This document shows positions 47,631 to 58,251 of a DNA stretch of 64,000 nt, piece by piece. The notes below the pieces were generated by a model. That model was not told the origin of the DNA, did not search any database, and was given only the letters and a program-made list of their open reading frames with translations. Made by a program: the position numbers and the translations under genes. Origin of the DNA: Corbicula japonica (Eukaryota; Mollusca; Bivalvia; Venerida; Cyrenidae); the NCBI GenBank assembly GCA_038501625.1, contig JAZAYU010000005.1, forward strand, positions 12,797,484 to 12,861,483, read 5' to 3'. Each line of letters opens with the position of its first letter. Positions within the stretch are counted from its first letter, which is position 1.

Positions 47631-48173
47631 ACGCAGTACTATTCCAGAAACAAGAGGGGAAGGACCGGGTTATTGCATATGCTAGTAGGAGCCTTAATAG
47701 AGCTAAAAGAAATTATGCAGCACACAAGCTCGAATTCCTCGCCCTTAAGTGGGCAATCACAGAAAAGTTCCACGATTACTTATATGGAACGGAATTCGAG
47801 CTCGTGACAGACAATAACCCACTAACGTATGTCAATACCACTGCAAAACTAGATGCCACAGGGCAAAGATGGATGGCCGCTCTTGCAAATTATAACTTTA
47901 AACCAGTTTATAGAAGCGGTAAACAGAACAGGGATGCCGATGGACTATCTAGAATTCCTCAACGGAACTCAACTGAAGCACGCCTTTTTTCGGCTTCTAT
48001 TGCAGCAGCATGCTCGAACACCACAGAGGCACCATTCATCTTTTCCCTAGTAACTCCGGACAAGCACTCAATGCTCAGTAAAAGTGTATCCGATGAAATT
48101 CCTCAGAAGATACTGGACACTTACTCCCTAGGTTCAAAGGATTGGAAGCTAGCTCAGCAGCAGGATCCTATTG
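47630..48173 (+). pseudogene. Pol RNase H remainder
   Basis: Frame 2 from about 47631 continues the RNase H fold: IAYASRSLNRAKRNY, KLEFLALKWAITEKFHDYL, the FELVTDNNPL motif and RSGKQNRDADGLSR, the conserved end of the domain. A TGA at 48176-48178 ends this frame; the next part of pol lies in frame 3 (48174-48222) and then frame 1. Confidence 0.75.
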
Positions 48174-48222
48174 TCTGAAGTTATTCGGCATGTAAAGGCG
48201 GGTACAAGACCTTTCGCGAAAC
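48174..48222 (+). pseudogene. Short pol linker in a third frame
   Basis: Frame 3 reads SEVIRHVKAGTRPFAKLEQ, the expected linker before the integrase zinc domain. It is bounded by frame changes at about 48173 and 48225. Confidence 0.55.
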
Positions 48223-49614
48223 TTGAACAATTTCAGTTCTTTACAAGGATATCTTCGGGAATGGGACAGTCTTGAGCTGAAGGACGGAGTCCTGTATAAA
48301 CTGGGAACTTTAAATGACCACTTATATTGGCAGCTAGTTCTACCAGAACATCTCCGGGAGGAGATCTTCCATGCCCTTCATACAGATCTGGGTCACCAAG
48401 GCCGTGACAGAACAACTTCCTTGTTTAAACAAAGATTCTACTGGCCTGGTATGGACACCTTCATACAGAAAATGGTTAAGTCGTGCCCAAGATGTATTCG
48501 GCGGAAAAGTCCAGTTGGAGTTGCTTCACTAGTGAGAATTGAATCCACATATCCATTATATCTTATTTGCCTTGACTACCTCGCTCTTGAAACTTCAAAA
48601 GGTGGTTTCGAGCACATACTGGTCATTACTGATCATTTCTCAAGATATGCTCAGGCATTTCCTACCACTAATGAAACAGCAAGAACAACAGCTCGGGTTC
48701 TGTTTGAAAAATTCATTGTACACTACGGATTTCCATCCAGGATACACAGTGATCAAGGTCCCTGTTTTGAATCTCAGATCATAAAAGAGCTTTGTCAGCT
48801 CGCGGGGATTGATAAATCTCGCACTACGCCTTATCATCCGATGGGCAACGGTCAATGCGAGAGATTTAATCAGACTCTTATTGGCATGCTCGGAACTCTC
48901 CAGGATGACCAAAAATCTGATTGGAAATCTCACGTGCCAGCTCTCGTCCACGCATACAATGTGACGCCACATACCAGTACCGGCTACTCACCGTACTATT
49001 TAATGTTTGGTAGGCGACCAAAGCTCGCTGTTAATGCCTTGCTTGGACTTTCCAATAACGAGGAAAATTACAGGACCAAGCATGAATATGTACGGAAGCT
49101 TCATGAGCGCCTTTCCAACGCGTACAGGAAAGCAAAGGCGAACGCGGATCAAGCAGCTGCGTCAGATGAAAGATATTACGACATGAAAGCTCATGCATCA
49201 TATCTTAAGCCTGGTGACTTAGTTCTGGTCCGTAATGTGTCGCAACGTGGTAAACGCAAAAGTGCGGACAGGTGGGAAGACGACCCATATATCATTGTGG
49301 CACAACCTGATGTCAATGTCCCTGTTTTTGATGTTAAGAAGAATGATCCGAGGGCAAAGAAAACTCTAATACTTCATCGGAATCTTCTTCTTCCGTTGGA
49401 TGTGGCATACCTAAAACCTGAAAAAGAAAACAAATACATAATACCACAAAGAAGGGAAGAAACCCAACAACATAATTATGCATTCGTGAGTGGTAACCGC
49501 TTGAAGATCATAAATGCTAATCTTAAATGTACCGAACCAGAAAAGCAATCCTTGTTATGCATAGAGATGTTTTATTTCACGTTTTATAAGATAAAAATAC
49601 AACATTATAAATAG
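48223..49614 (+). CDS. Integrase domain of the Gypsy-like pol, open reading frame
   Basis: 463 codons in frame 1 from a TTG that is not a real start. An HHCC zinc domain (HTDLGHQG, then CPRCIRR) is followed by the rve core with the DDE triad: D in CLDYLAL (about 48574), D in HSDQG (about 48750) and E in QCERFNQ (about 48860). The C-terminal domain ends VFDVKKND...LHRNLLLPL, a motif common in Gypsy elements. No chromodomain is recognised. The domain looks intact but can only be made as part of pol, which is broken upstream. Confidence 0.8.
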   Translation: MNNFSSLQGYLREWDSLELKDGVLYKLGTLNDHLYWQLVLPEHLREEIFHALHTDLGHQGRDRTTSLFKQRFYWPGMDTFIQKMVKSCPRCIRRKSPVGVASLVRIESTYPLYLICLDYLALETSKGGFEHILVITDHFSRYAQAFPTTNETARTTARVLFEKFIVHYGFPSRIHSDQGPCFESQIIKELCQLAGIDKSRTTPYHPMGNGQCERFNQTLIGMLGTLQDDQKSDWKSHVPALVHAYNVTPHTSTGYSPYYLMFGRRPKLAVNALLGLSNNEENYRTKHEYVRKLHERLSNAYRKAKANADQAAASDERYYDMKAHASYLKPGDLVLVRNVSQRGKRKSADRWEDDPYIIVAQPDVNVPVFDVKKNDPRAKKTLILHRNLLLPLDVAYLKPEKENKYIIPQRREETQQHNYAFVSGNRLKIINANLKCTEPEKQSLLCIEMFYFTFYKIKIQHYK

Positions 49615-49649
49615 GTTCTGACGACCCATGATTAAAAAGTAACATGCAC

Positions 49650-49868
49650 TATATCATGCACACCATCGTTTGCGATGGTCAAAATTGTACTGTTTATTGG
49701 TGTAAATATTGAATTGCGCTCAACCCGGAGCTAGACGGCGTGGGCAGTAATATGCATTAAATTTTTCATTACTGTCCAAGAACAGGCTCAATCAAACCAA
49801 GCCTACAATATTTTCATATTTGTCGTGTTCGGTGGCTTTCAAAGTTCCCTTTTCTTCTATTTTTACAT
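49650..49868 (+). repeat. Family R2 head segment abutting the retroelement end
   Basis: ATGCACACCATCGTTTGCGA, GCGCTCAACCCGGAGCTAG, GTGGGCAGTAATATGCAT, GGCTCAATCAAACCAAGCC and GGTGGCTTTCAAAGTTCCC match 11346-11600. The retroelement homology stops 30-40 bp before it, so an R2 insertion or a deletion next to it may have removed the 3' end of the retroelement. Confidence 0.85.
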
Positions 49869-50137
49869 GACAATGGCGGCATGGTGGGTGAGCTAAAACC
49901 CAATTAAGTACAGTGATTACTAATGCATACTTTAAATAGCTCGAATTTGTCATACAAGTATGAAGCTGAATACTCCACGGGAAAATCTACTTCATATAGT
50001 CTGTTTAAGTATTTATAAACATTTTCAAAAGAAATAATTCCAGACCGGGGTATAATCTGCAGCTATGGTTAGAAAGCAACAACAACTACAAAAAGGAACA
50101 AACAAAAACAAACCAAAACTCGCATACACACAAAACA

Positions 50138-50734
50138 TCATTCGTTAACAGTGCTGGATGGTTGTGCCCTTTGATCTCTTTGTTTATGAATTACAAAAGC
50201 ATTATAAACAAATAAAGCTAAATTTATAACTAATTTAGGATTGTCCGATGATAAATATTCAATTAATTTGTACATGATAGGTCTGGTGTAATAATAGGTC
50301 GGTATGAATTTCTTTCTAATGTTATTGTATAAATAACATTCAGACATAAAGTGAAATTCGTCTTCCAATTTTTGACAATATAAACATTTTGTTACATTAA
50401 TAGGAACACTGACAGGTCGGTCGGTGCCTCTTCCAACTTCAATTTTTAATCGATGAGAAGCAACTCTAAATTTTGTTAATGCATACCTGTATTTTGGTAT
50501 ATGTATAATATTCAAGTATTGTTTAAAACATTAAGTGTTAAAATTTCTGTAAAATATAACTCTACTAGAATCTGTCAACCTTGCATTCCAATAGTGTATG
50601 AATGTGTTACTTAGACGTTGTTTGAGAATAGATAAGAATAAAACTTGATCGCCAACAGTTTGTGATAGCCATATTTTGTTGAAACTCAATTCGTACAAAG
50701 TGTTTCTTACCAGTGCAGCCCAATTAATTTTGTT
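50138..50734 (-). pseudogene. Non-LTR retrotransposon (LINE) ORF2 C-terminal fragment
   Basis: The minus strand reads NWAALVRNTLYELSFNKIWL, then FLSILKQRLSNTFIHYWNAR, a stop TAA near 50533, then KYRYALTKFRVASHRLKIEV, a zinc-ribbon (CLYCQKLEDEFHFMSEC) and YIR-type end motifs, terminating at 50138. This is the same class as the plus-strand fragment at 4985-5640 but a different copy. It is truncated at the 5' side and dead. The following 49869-50137 is presumably 3' UTR or unrelated sequence. Confidence 0.8.
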
Positions 50735-51194
50735 TGGTCAAGCCTCAATATCACTCACAAAAAGGATTAGTATGGATACGTGAAAGATTGCTTTGAACAC
50801 GTTTTTCGTTTAAAATGCATGTTCAAGTCATTCTTTTTAAAATGTATTTCCAGGTCTACATTGATCATATATTATCGTAATGTACATGTTCGTTAAATGT
50901 ACATTACCAACCCGTGTCATTTTATCGTCATCTTAAGTAAGCTTTTTAATTATATATGTTTTGTTATGAAAACTAGTACATACATCTTTGCTATTTTTTA
51001 TGTACTCGAAATGTGTCTTATCTCCTTAACAAACTTAAAATGTAGATATAAACTATCTTTAACTTTTAAGTGGTAGAATAATATAATAAAAGGTGAAAAT
51101 TTATATGCATCTTTGATTCATGTAATCATATTTCACACATGTCATTTTGAACGTAATTAAATAATTTTTAAATAGATGCGTAAGAAACTTTGAA

Positions 51195-51510
51195 AGCCAC
51201 ACCAAAATTTTGCAGCAGGCTTGGTTTCATCGAGCCTGTTCATGGGTAATGAACCTGGTTTAAAACCGTCGTAGCAATTTGTTTTATCACCGACTGTTCA
51301 AAGGCGATAACCCCACATGTTCTCATTTTCGTTGATTGTTTATAGGAGTTTGTCTATTCCTGATATGCATTTTCGTAAAAGACTGATGTGTGTGTTTTAT
51401 ATTCATTTTTACTATTCAAATGATTGTATATACTTTAGGAGGGAATGCGTGTCCCGGCTTTCCATTTCCGAATCTGCCGAAACAAAGATCACAAGACTAT
51501 AGCCCATCGT
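51195..51510 (-). repeat. Degenerate family R2 copy (minus orientation)
   Basis: GCAGGCTTGGTTTCATCGAG, GAGCCTGTTCATGGG, AACCTGGTTTAAAACC, TTCTCATTTTCGTTGATTG and TCCTGATATGCATTTTCG are the complement of the R2 head and tail in order, with most of the middle lost. Confidence 0.65.
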
Positions 51511-52847
51511 GTGACTTGTAATAAAGACTTCCGGTACTCATTTTTGTTGGTTAATTCGTACTGGTATTTGCAAATGGCGAAAAATAAGTGATTCTTTCAG
51601 GGGCGGATCCAGCGGGGGCGGGGGGCTCCGGGGACACGCCCCACCCCCCCCCCCTGGCAAGGACACCGATTATATGGGCACAGGTTTAGTGGTATGGTCC
51701 ATTACAAACAGAAATTCAATGATTCTTAGTCTCTTGAGGTCTGATTTCGCTCATACTCTAATTCATTCGATCTGAAATTCTTTGCCGGCTTTTAACCTCG
51801 AAATTTAATATTTCTTAGCAACAAATATGGAAAATGTTACAATATAGGCATGTAATAAAAAAAAACGACTGTAGCCTAATCTGCCCGTGATCATTACACA
51901 ATATCCTGTTTATTCATGTACGACATCAGCAGGTGACACGCCGTTTGCCTGTGGCAATGCTTGAGCAGGAAATGGACAGGTCCATTTTAAGAAATGATAT
52001 CCTATTTTAAAATAAACTCATCCGGGGCCAGTACCTCGAAAAAATGTTCGTATCGTAAGTTAAGGTATGAGTTACGAAATCGCTACGAAGGCGCTAATGT
52101 TACGTTACACAGGTATCTCAAAACACCACTTAGCGTTCTCGTAACGCGTCCCGAAGTTACGAATTCGTAAGAATTACACAAGGCATATAATGACGTAACT
52201 GACATGTGAAATATCGGCATATAGTTAACCTTTCAGAGCAAAATGTTTATTTATTCAACGATCCTACTTACTGAGCCAAACCACCTACTTTGTGCAGATT
52301 TTCATTAATATTTTAAATCTAAGGTATATTGTAAGACATTGTCTGTTTCAAATTCAATACATGAAAAAATTTATCAAATAAAGTGGGTGTATTTCATAAA
52401 GACACTTATCATCTCTGAGACTAATTAAAAGCGATTAAAAATAGAATCAAAGGACTGGAGGTACTGATGAGTCGGCCATCAAAACACAATTGAAAAGCAA
52501 TGGATTTTTGGGTTTGATTAAGTTGGACCAGAAATTAACTTTCGCCTCAAGAACGGGGAACAATTTACTTTATGTCCTCCGAGACATAGATCTTCGACCC
52601 CAAAAACAATTAATGTCCAATTAACAAGTCAAGACAAATACTGTTATCAAGTTTGCAGACGTGGTGACATGGAAAGCGAACCTGGTGGTAGGACAATATG
52701 TCTAAAGGCAGAATTTGAATATGATTGGACTTGTAGACAATAAAATGAAATTGACCAATCACAATTAAATGAAGGCCATCATACTTCATAGGTCATATGG
52801 TCAACAGTGAAACAACGCTGGTCAGTTCTCAAACAAAACGCTTTATT

Positions 52848-52951
52848 TAAAGGTATTACTCCTTTCGTCCTTGCATTTTGCATTTAGAGAGACTTTTTAA
52901 TTTTTCATTTTATCAATGAGAGTGCAATGACGAATGGAATATTACCTTAAT
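52848..52951. repeat. Short foldback element related to the 35-40 kb family
   Basis: AAGGTATTACTCCTTTCGTC at the left is complementary to GACGAATGGAATATTACCTT at the right. The ends resemble those of the 700 bp foldback family (AAGGCATTGCTCCGTTTGTC), so it looks like a deletion derivative of about 100 bp. Confidence 0.7.
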
Positions 52952-54158
52952 GGCGTGAATACTTTTGTAAGTGTGGAAGAATCCTGTGAGCAGTTGTTTG
53001 CAAGCGCAGTATCATTAGACAGCACCTAAAATTCTGAGTTGAGATACGGTGACACCAATGACAGAAAAAAGTAGCTAAGCTAGTCATAATCTTTGAATAT
53101 TCAAACTTGAAATCGACAAACAGAATTGGGTCACATGATTTAAAATAATACTACAAGTTACACTATGGTTTTTTTCAATGGTTCTATTATTCAGCAAATA
53201 ATGTTCAAACACACAATTACACTGATGCTTTTTTGTCAACTGATGTTTTTTTAATGAGGTGCACATTAAAACGTTTTGGTTATATTTTATATAACTTGTC
53301 TCCATTTCACATCCACTATTTGTATCGACATTTGTGATTTTTTTATTCTTGTCCATTATAAAAGCAGCATGCTCCATTGCAGGAATTAGTGGCAATCTAA
53401 AGGCTGTATGCTCCCTCAGACAGTCATAGACAGAATTGTCAAACTGGTCTCCTCACAGCATTCCATGTAGAGCTGTTATCCTGAAATATTAATTTCAACA
53501 AATAACCTATTTATATTGAAGTTGTAATGATTTTAGCTGAAGTGTCTTTGTTTTCTTTAAATTAAGGGTAATTTTGGTTATTAATTGCCGGAATCCACCA
53601 AAAAGTTACATTAGATGGGTGTTCACTTGTGTCGCCCTGGGAACTAGATCAAGTTAAAAATGCAAGAACAAACAAGAAGCTGTGTTCGGAAAACACATAT
53701 GCCCCCGGTAGCGAAGTTTGTAACGATACAAATTTTAAATGATAGCACAGTGTTAAAACTGCAACTAAAATCAACAAGTTAGTTCTAAATAATGAAAATA
53801 ACCGTCTGGTGCCAGAACCTGTACATGAAAAGAATTTATCATAACAAGAGCCAGTCGGAAACGACTGCATGCTCGACTATTTGAAGTCAGACATATTTAA
53901 GCACATTTAAAACTGGGCTTCATTTAAACTGGGGAGTGATTCAGGAGTTTATGACACCCAACACACATACATGAACAAAAGTTTCTTAATCCAAGTTAGG
54001 AAATCAATAAATTACAGTTACTTTATTATTGTAGTTTTTTTTAGAGGGTTTACACAACCCAGTCCATACACCCCTGATCCCACACCCATCAACCCACTAT
54101 CCCTGCCCACCTATAGTGATGTGGTGAGGTGTGGTGTAGTATAGTAAGGTATGGTATG

Positions 54159-54771
54159 CTGGTTGCTGTTGTTGGTGGTGTGGGTGTTGTTGCTGTTGTT
54201 GGTATTGTTGTTGGTGTTGGTAATGTTGGTGTTGTTGGTGTTGTTGTTGGTGTAGTTGTCAGTGTTGTTGTTGGTGTTGTCAGTTGTTGGTGTTGTTGAT
54301 GCTATTGTTGTTGGTTGTTGGTGTTGTTGATGCTATTCTTGTTGGTGGTGGTGTTGTTGTTGGTGGTGTTGTTGACGGTGTTCTTGGTGGTGTTGTTGAC
54401 GGAGTTGTTGGTGGTGTTGTTGACGGTGTTGTTGGTGGTGTTTTTGACATTGTTGTTGACAGTATTATTGTTGGTGGTGTGGTGGGGTGGTGGTGGTGTG
54501 GTGTGAGATGGGGTGGTGTGGTGGGGGTGTTCGGGGGTGGTGGTGGTGTGGGGGTGGTGGTGGTGTGGTGGTGGTGGTGGTGGGGGTGGTGGTGGGGTGT
54601 GGTGTGGTGTGGTGTGGTGTGGTGTGGTGTGGTGTGGTATGGTATGGTATGGTATGGTATGGTATGGTATGGTATGGTATAGTATAGTATAGTATAGTAT
54701 AGTATAGTATAGTATAGTATAGTATAGTATAGTATAGTATAGTATAGTATAGTATAGTATAGTATAGTAAC
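54159..54771 (+). repeat. Graded low-complexity array ending in pentanucleotide repeats
   Basis: Successive zones: (TTGGTG/TTGTTG)n at about 54159-54480; GGTGG-rich at 54480-54600; (GGTGT)n at about 54600-54637; (GGTAT)n at about 54638-54678; (AGTAT)n at about 54679-54770. The ORFs of 132-168 codons on both strands are artefacts. Confidence 0.9.
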
Positions 54772-54896
54772 CACTAGGCACTTCATCTGTTTTAAACCTT
54801 TTCTATAGATTACCTTAGAAAAACACTAACATTGAAACTTTAACCATAATTTCTAAGTCTTAATTCTAATTTCTAAGCGAAAAAGGGCAAAAATCA

Positions 54897-55913
54897 AATA
54901 AAACAAGTTAACCATTTATATCCAAGTATAAAATGGGGAGATAATCCCAGAAAAAAGGTAGCCAGACTTACGTAACTTGTAAGGTTCATCATCTGTGCAC
55001 TGTTAAGTATGTGTGTAAAATTTAATGCCAGATCTCTTTGTGGATATTGCGAAATATCCATCATGCCGAAATAAGTTAACCATTTTCTAAGTACAAAAAG
55101 GGGAGATAACACCAGAAATAAGGTACCCAGAGTTATGTAACTTGTTAGTGTCATGACCTGTGAACTGTTAAGTAAGTGTGTAAACTTTCATGCCAATGCT
55201 CTTTGTAGAAATTGAGAAATATCGAACTTGCCGAAAAATGTTAACCATTTATCTCTAAGTACAAATTGGGGAGAAAACTCCGAATTAAGATAGCCAGAGT
55301 TATGTAACTTGTCAGAGTCATACCCTGTGCACTGTATATTAAGTTTGTAAACTTTCATGCTAATGATCTTTGTAGAAATGGAAAAATATCCAACTTGCGG
55401 AAACAGGTTAACCATTTTTCTAAGTACAAAAAGGGGAGATAACACCAGAAATAAGGTACCCAGAGTTTTGTAACTTGTCAGGGTCATGACCTGTGAACTG
55501 TTAAGTAAGTGTCTAAACTTTCATGCCAATGCTCTTTGTAGAAATTCAGAAATATCCAACTTGCCGAAAAATGTTAACCATTTATCTCTAAGTACAAATA
55601 TGGGAGAAAAAACCCCGAATTAAGATAGCCAGAGTTATGTAACTTGTTAAGAGTCATACCCTGTGCACTGTATATTAAGTTTGTAAACTTTCATGCTAAT
55701 GATCTTTGTAGAAACGGAAAAATATCCAACTTGCCGAAACAGGTTAACTATTTTTTTAAGTACAAAAAGGGGAGATAACACCAGAAATAAGGTACCCAGA
55801 GTTATGTAACTTGTCAGGGTCATGACCTGTGAACTGTTAAGTAAGTGTGTAAACTTTCATGCCTATGCTCTTTGTAGAAATTCAGAAATATCCAACTTCC
55901 CGAAAAATGTTAA
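54897..55913 (+). repeat. 167 bp tandem array, six units, alternating subtypes
   Basis: Units start at GTTAACCAT-type words near 54905, 55072, 55238, 55406, 55572 and 55741. Units 2, 4 and 6 share TCTAAGTACAAAAAGGGG (unit 6 slightly changed) and GACCTGTGAACTGTTAAG; units 3 and 5 share ATTTATCTCTAAGTACAAA and CCCTGTGCACTGTATATTAA. The repeating unit is therefore effectively a dimer of about 334 bp. Confidence 0.9.
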
Positions 55914-55984
55914 CCGGACGGACGGACGTACGGACGGACGGTTCAATCACTAGATGCAGGGGGCATAAAAAGGGAATAACCCCA

Positions 55985-56262
55985 TCTTGACATAAAGAAC
56001 TTGGAGTCATGATGAGTATGTTGTCATGAGCAATATAATTTGAAAGTTTGATGTAGAAATATTAAGAAAAGTCAAAGTTAAAGTCAACATTAAGTTTTTC
56101 TGTTAAAAAAAGTACAAAAAGGGATTAACTCCATCAAATGTGACCTTGACTTGAAAATTAATATCAGCTCAAGCATGTTGTCACAAACAATATAATTTGA
56201 AAATTTCATGAAGAAATATTAAGAAATGGCAAAGTTATAACCAACATTAAGTTTTTGGGACA
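55985..56262 (+). repeat. 148 bp tandem array, two units
   Basis: GGGAATAACCCCATC / GGGATTAACTCCATC begin the units. AACAATATAATTTGAAA, GAAATATTAAGAAA and CAACATTAAGTTTTT recur in both. It follows the GGACGGAC tract of the inner box and ends at another GACGGACAGAC tract. Confidence 0.8.
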
Positions 56263-56338
56263 GATGGACGGACAGACAAAGCGATCCCTATGTATTGCCT
56301 TTTCTTTGAAAGGGCGACACAAAAAATGACCCTTTAGA

Positions 56339-57640
56339 TTAAGCAGCTAGTGGACACCTGGAAAACAATACATCAGTACATGTATCAGCAAGAACAACTT
56401 TGATGTCTGACCTGGATCTGATTGGAATCTTCACTGTTTGCATATTTGTAAGAAATAGCCTCATGAAGCTTATTATGAACCGTGTAGATCCTGTTAAGAC
56501 TGCACAGATATGCCTGCTGATCTGGATATACACTGGTCACTCATGTCATGTATTCATGGAAGAAAGGGGCAAAAACAACACAGTAATTTTATATAGGATG
56601 ATTAATTTTCTTGTGAACTGAGGTCTCACAAGTCAACACATACATATAAACACAATTTTATGTTTTCTTGTTACAAGATACAAAAATACAAATACCAACA
56701 TATACAGATAGATTTAGTGTGTCTCAATCATACATTCATGCAGCTTTAATAAATGAAAATAAAAAATGCAAACCTTGTCTTCATTTTCTACAGTAACATT
56801 CATATTCTGCTCCCTTATGTTCTACCAATTCTGCAGACATTTCAAGTCCACAGCTTTCACAAGACTGATGATACACATGGCTGAAAATAAATGTTGTATT
56901 TTAATCATAACAAATAACCAAAACCAATTTCACTGTACTTTTTGTTGCTTATGAAGTTGTACATAATTTGATGTTGCAGGTTAGTTAACAGATTACAATG
57001 TTGTCATAATTCATCTATTTTTATAAATATCACAAAAAAGAGGTATTTCTGGTGTAAGCTTCAAGCCATCTTCAGTTCCTATAGGCTCATACACAATTTA
57101 TCCCATTTAACCTTTACCTCCATATGCCTTTATGGCATGGGAAATCAGTGTAGATCTAGATCAGCCGACACATCCATACTGCCTGATTAGGATCTAAACC
57201 GTTACGGCGTTAGCTTTTTTATTCAAATTTCAATAGGTTATTTCTGACCACAATGTGACCTGTGCAGATCCAGATCAGATCATGAAAAGGCATGAAAATG
57301 TGTATAATATTATAGTAAAGGGTTAATTACTACAAAAAAACACCTGCATTTTGATACTTCATTTTATTCGTTGGATACACCTTTTAACACATGAGCATCT
57401 ATTGTAAATCTAGGTGCTGAAACATTTCCTTCCTGTTAATTAGAGCTTTAAATGTATCTAATGAACAGAGTAGATACAGAATGATGAGACCTCAAAATGT
57501 CTGATGTGCCAGCTGGTCTGGAGCTACATTTGTGCTATCTCTATCTGATGTGGATTTACACTGGTTACCCATGTGGTAAAATGGCGTGTAAATGGAGTAA
57601 AGGGTCAAGTTATTAACCATGAAAGTTGAAACAGCATTGG
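56339..57640. repeat. Three diverged copies of a GATCTGGAT-type dispersed repeat
   Basis: Copies near 56395-56565, 57120-57300 and 57475-57590 share words such as TGATCTGGATATACACTGG, CAGATCCAGATCAG, ATCAGTGTAGATCTAGATCA and TGTGGATTTACACTGGTTAC in varying orientation. The small ORFs in this interval are repeat translations. No host exon is supported. Confidence 0.55.
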
Positions 57641-57776
57641 ATTTTTGAGACACATTTATATGAGATTACCCAACTTAAAAAACAAATAAGCAACCCATAG
57701 TGTTAGTTCAAGGTGGCCCACAGATGAATATTGTTATATATAATGTTAATAATCAAGTGAATTCAAGTTGACCTTG

Positions 57777-57850
57777 TTATTGGGTCAAAGGTAGTCATAT
57801 ATGCCTGAGGCAGAAGGCCGAGGGTAAATATGACAGCCCGAGGCCCAATA
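57777..57850. repeat. Short inverted repeat (hairpin)
   Basis: GTTATTGGGTC at 57777 pairs with GGCCCAATAAC at 57840, and GTCATAT with ATATGAC inside. The centre is CTGAGGCAGAAGGCCGAGGG. Probably a small foldback element. Confidence 0.7.
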
Positions 57851-58036
57851 ACATGTTCAAATTCATATGAAGACTAAACTGGGCCAATACAGGTGTTCTG
57901 GACCAATATGAGAATTGCTGGGCCATTATACAATACTTAAGTATTGATGTGGTGTCAGGTAATGACATGCCTCGAGATTTTGCCACACTGCAGTCATGTA
58001 AAAGAAAAGGGCAAAGTATGCAATGCCTTTACTGTA

Positions 58037-58251
58037 TATTAATACAGGGCTCTCACTAGAGAGAGACTTGAAGGAATTAGTCTCATCAAAAGTGACCAGA
58101 CTTCTCTCTTTGTTGACTTGAGCTTTGTTAGAAGTCATTTTGTATTTACGATGTAGGGAAAGAAAGCTGTTGACTGCAAACTTCTCCATAATGCAGTAAA
58201 TTATAACAAAACTCTCCCTGATTTGCAAGTCTGGTGAGAGCCCTATTAATA
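58037..58251. mobile_element. hAT-type MITE with 8 bp target duplication
   Basis: TATTAATA at 58037-58044 and again at 58244-58251 flank a 199 bp element that begins CAGGGCTCTCAC and ends GTGAGAGCCC (complementary ends; the last two bases on the right are lost). An 8 bp duplication and CAGGG ends fit the hAT superfamily. The 100-codon minus-strand ORF covering it is not a gene. Confidence 0.85.

Larger units (their letters stand above)
42122..49617 (+). mobile_element. Ty3/Gypsy-like retrotransposon, decayed copy
   Basis: Order: tRNA-like leader modules, 48 bp repeats, gag-like ORF, protease, reverse transcriptase, RNase H, integrase. This is the Ty3/Gypsy order (integrase last). Pol is interrupted by frameshifts near 45866, 47630, 48173 and 48225 and by a TAG at 45715, and gag by a shift near 45155-45178. 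Homology ends just after the integrase C terminus, directly followed by an R2 head repeat. No LTR pair, 3' LTR or polypurine tract could be identified, so the copy is truncated and incompetent as it stands. Confidence 0.85.
53627..56323. repeat. Composite nested tandem-repeat box
   Basis: The outer ends TGTGTCGCCCTGGG (53627) and AAAGGGCGACACA (56323) are inverted. Inner ends with ATATGCCCCCGG (53697) and AGGGGGCATAAA (about 55970) are also inverted. Inside lie the pentanucleotide/GTTGGT array, a six-unit 167 bp tandem array, a GGACGGAC tract (55916-55941) and a two-unit 148 bp tandem array. The short ORFs here are translations of repeats. Confidence 0.65.

Noticed and set aside
54280..54786. 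ORFs of 132-168 codons on both strands
   Set aside because: They are translations of simple repeats (H/T/P and V/L/G strings) with no start context or domain.
57926..58228. 100-codon minus-strand ORF
   Set aside because: It covers the hAT-type MITE nearly end to end and has no coding features.
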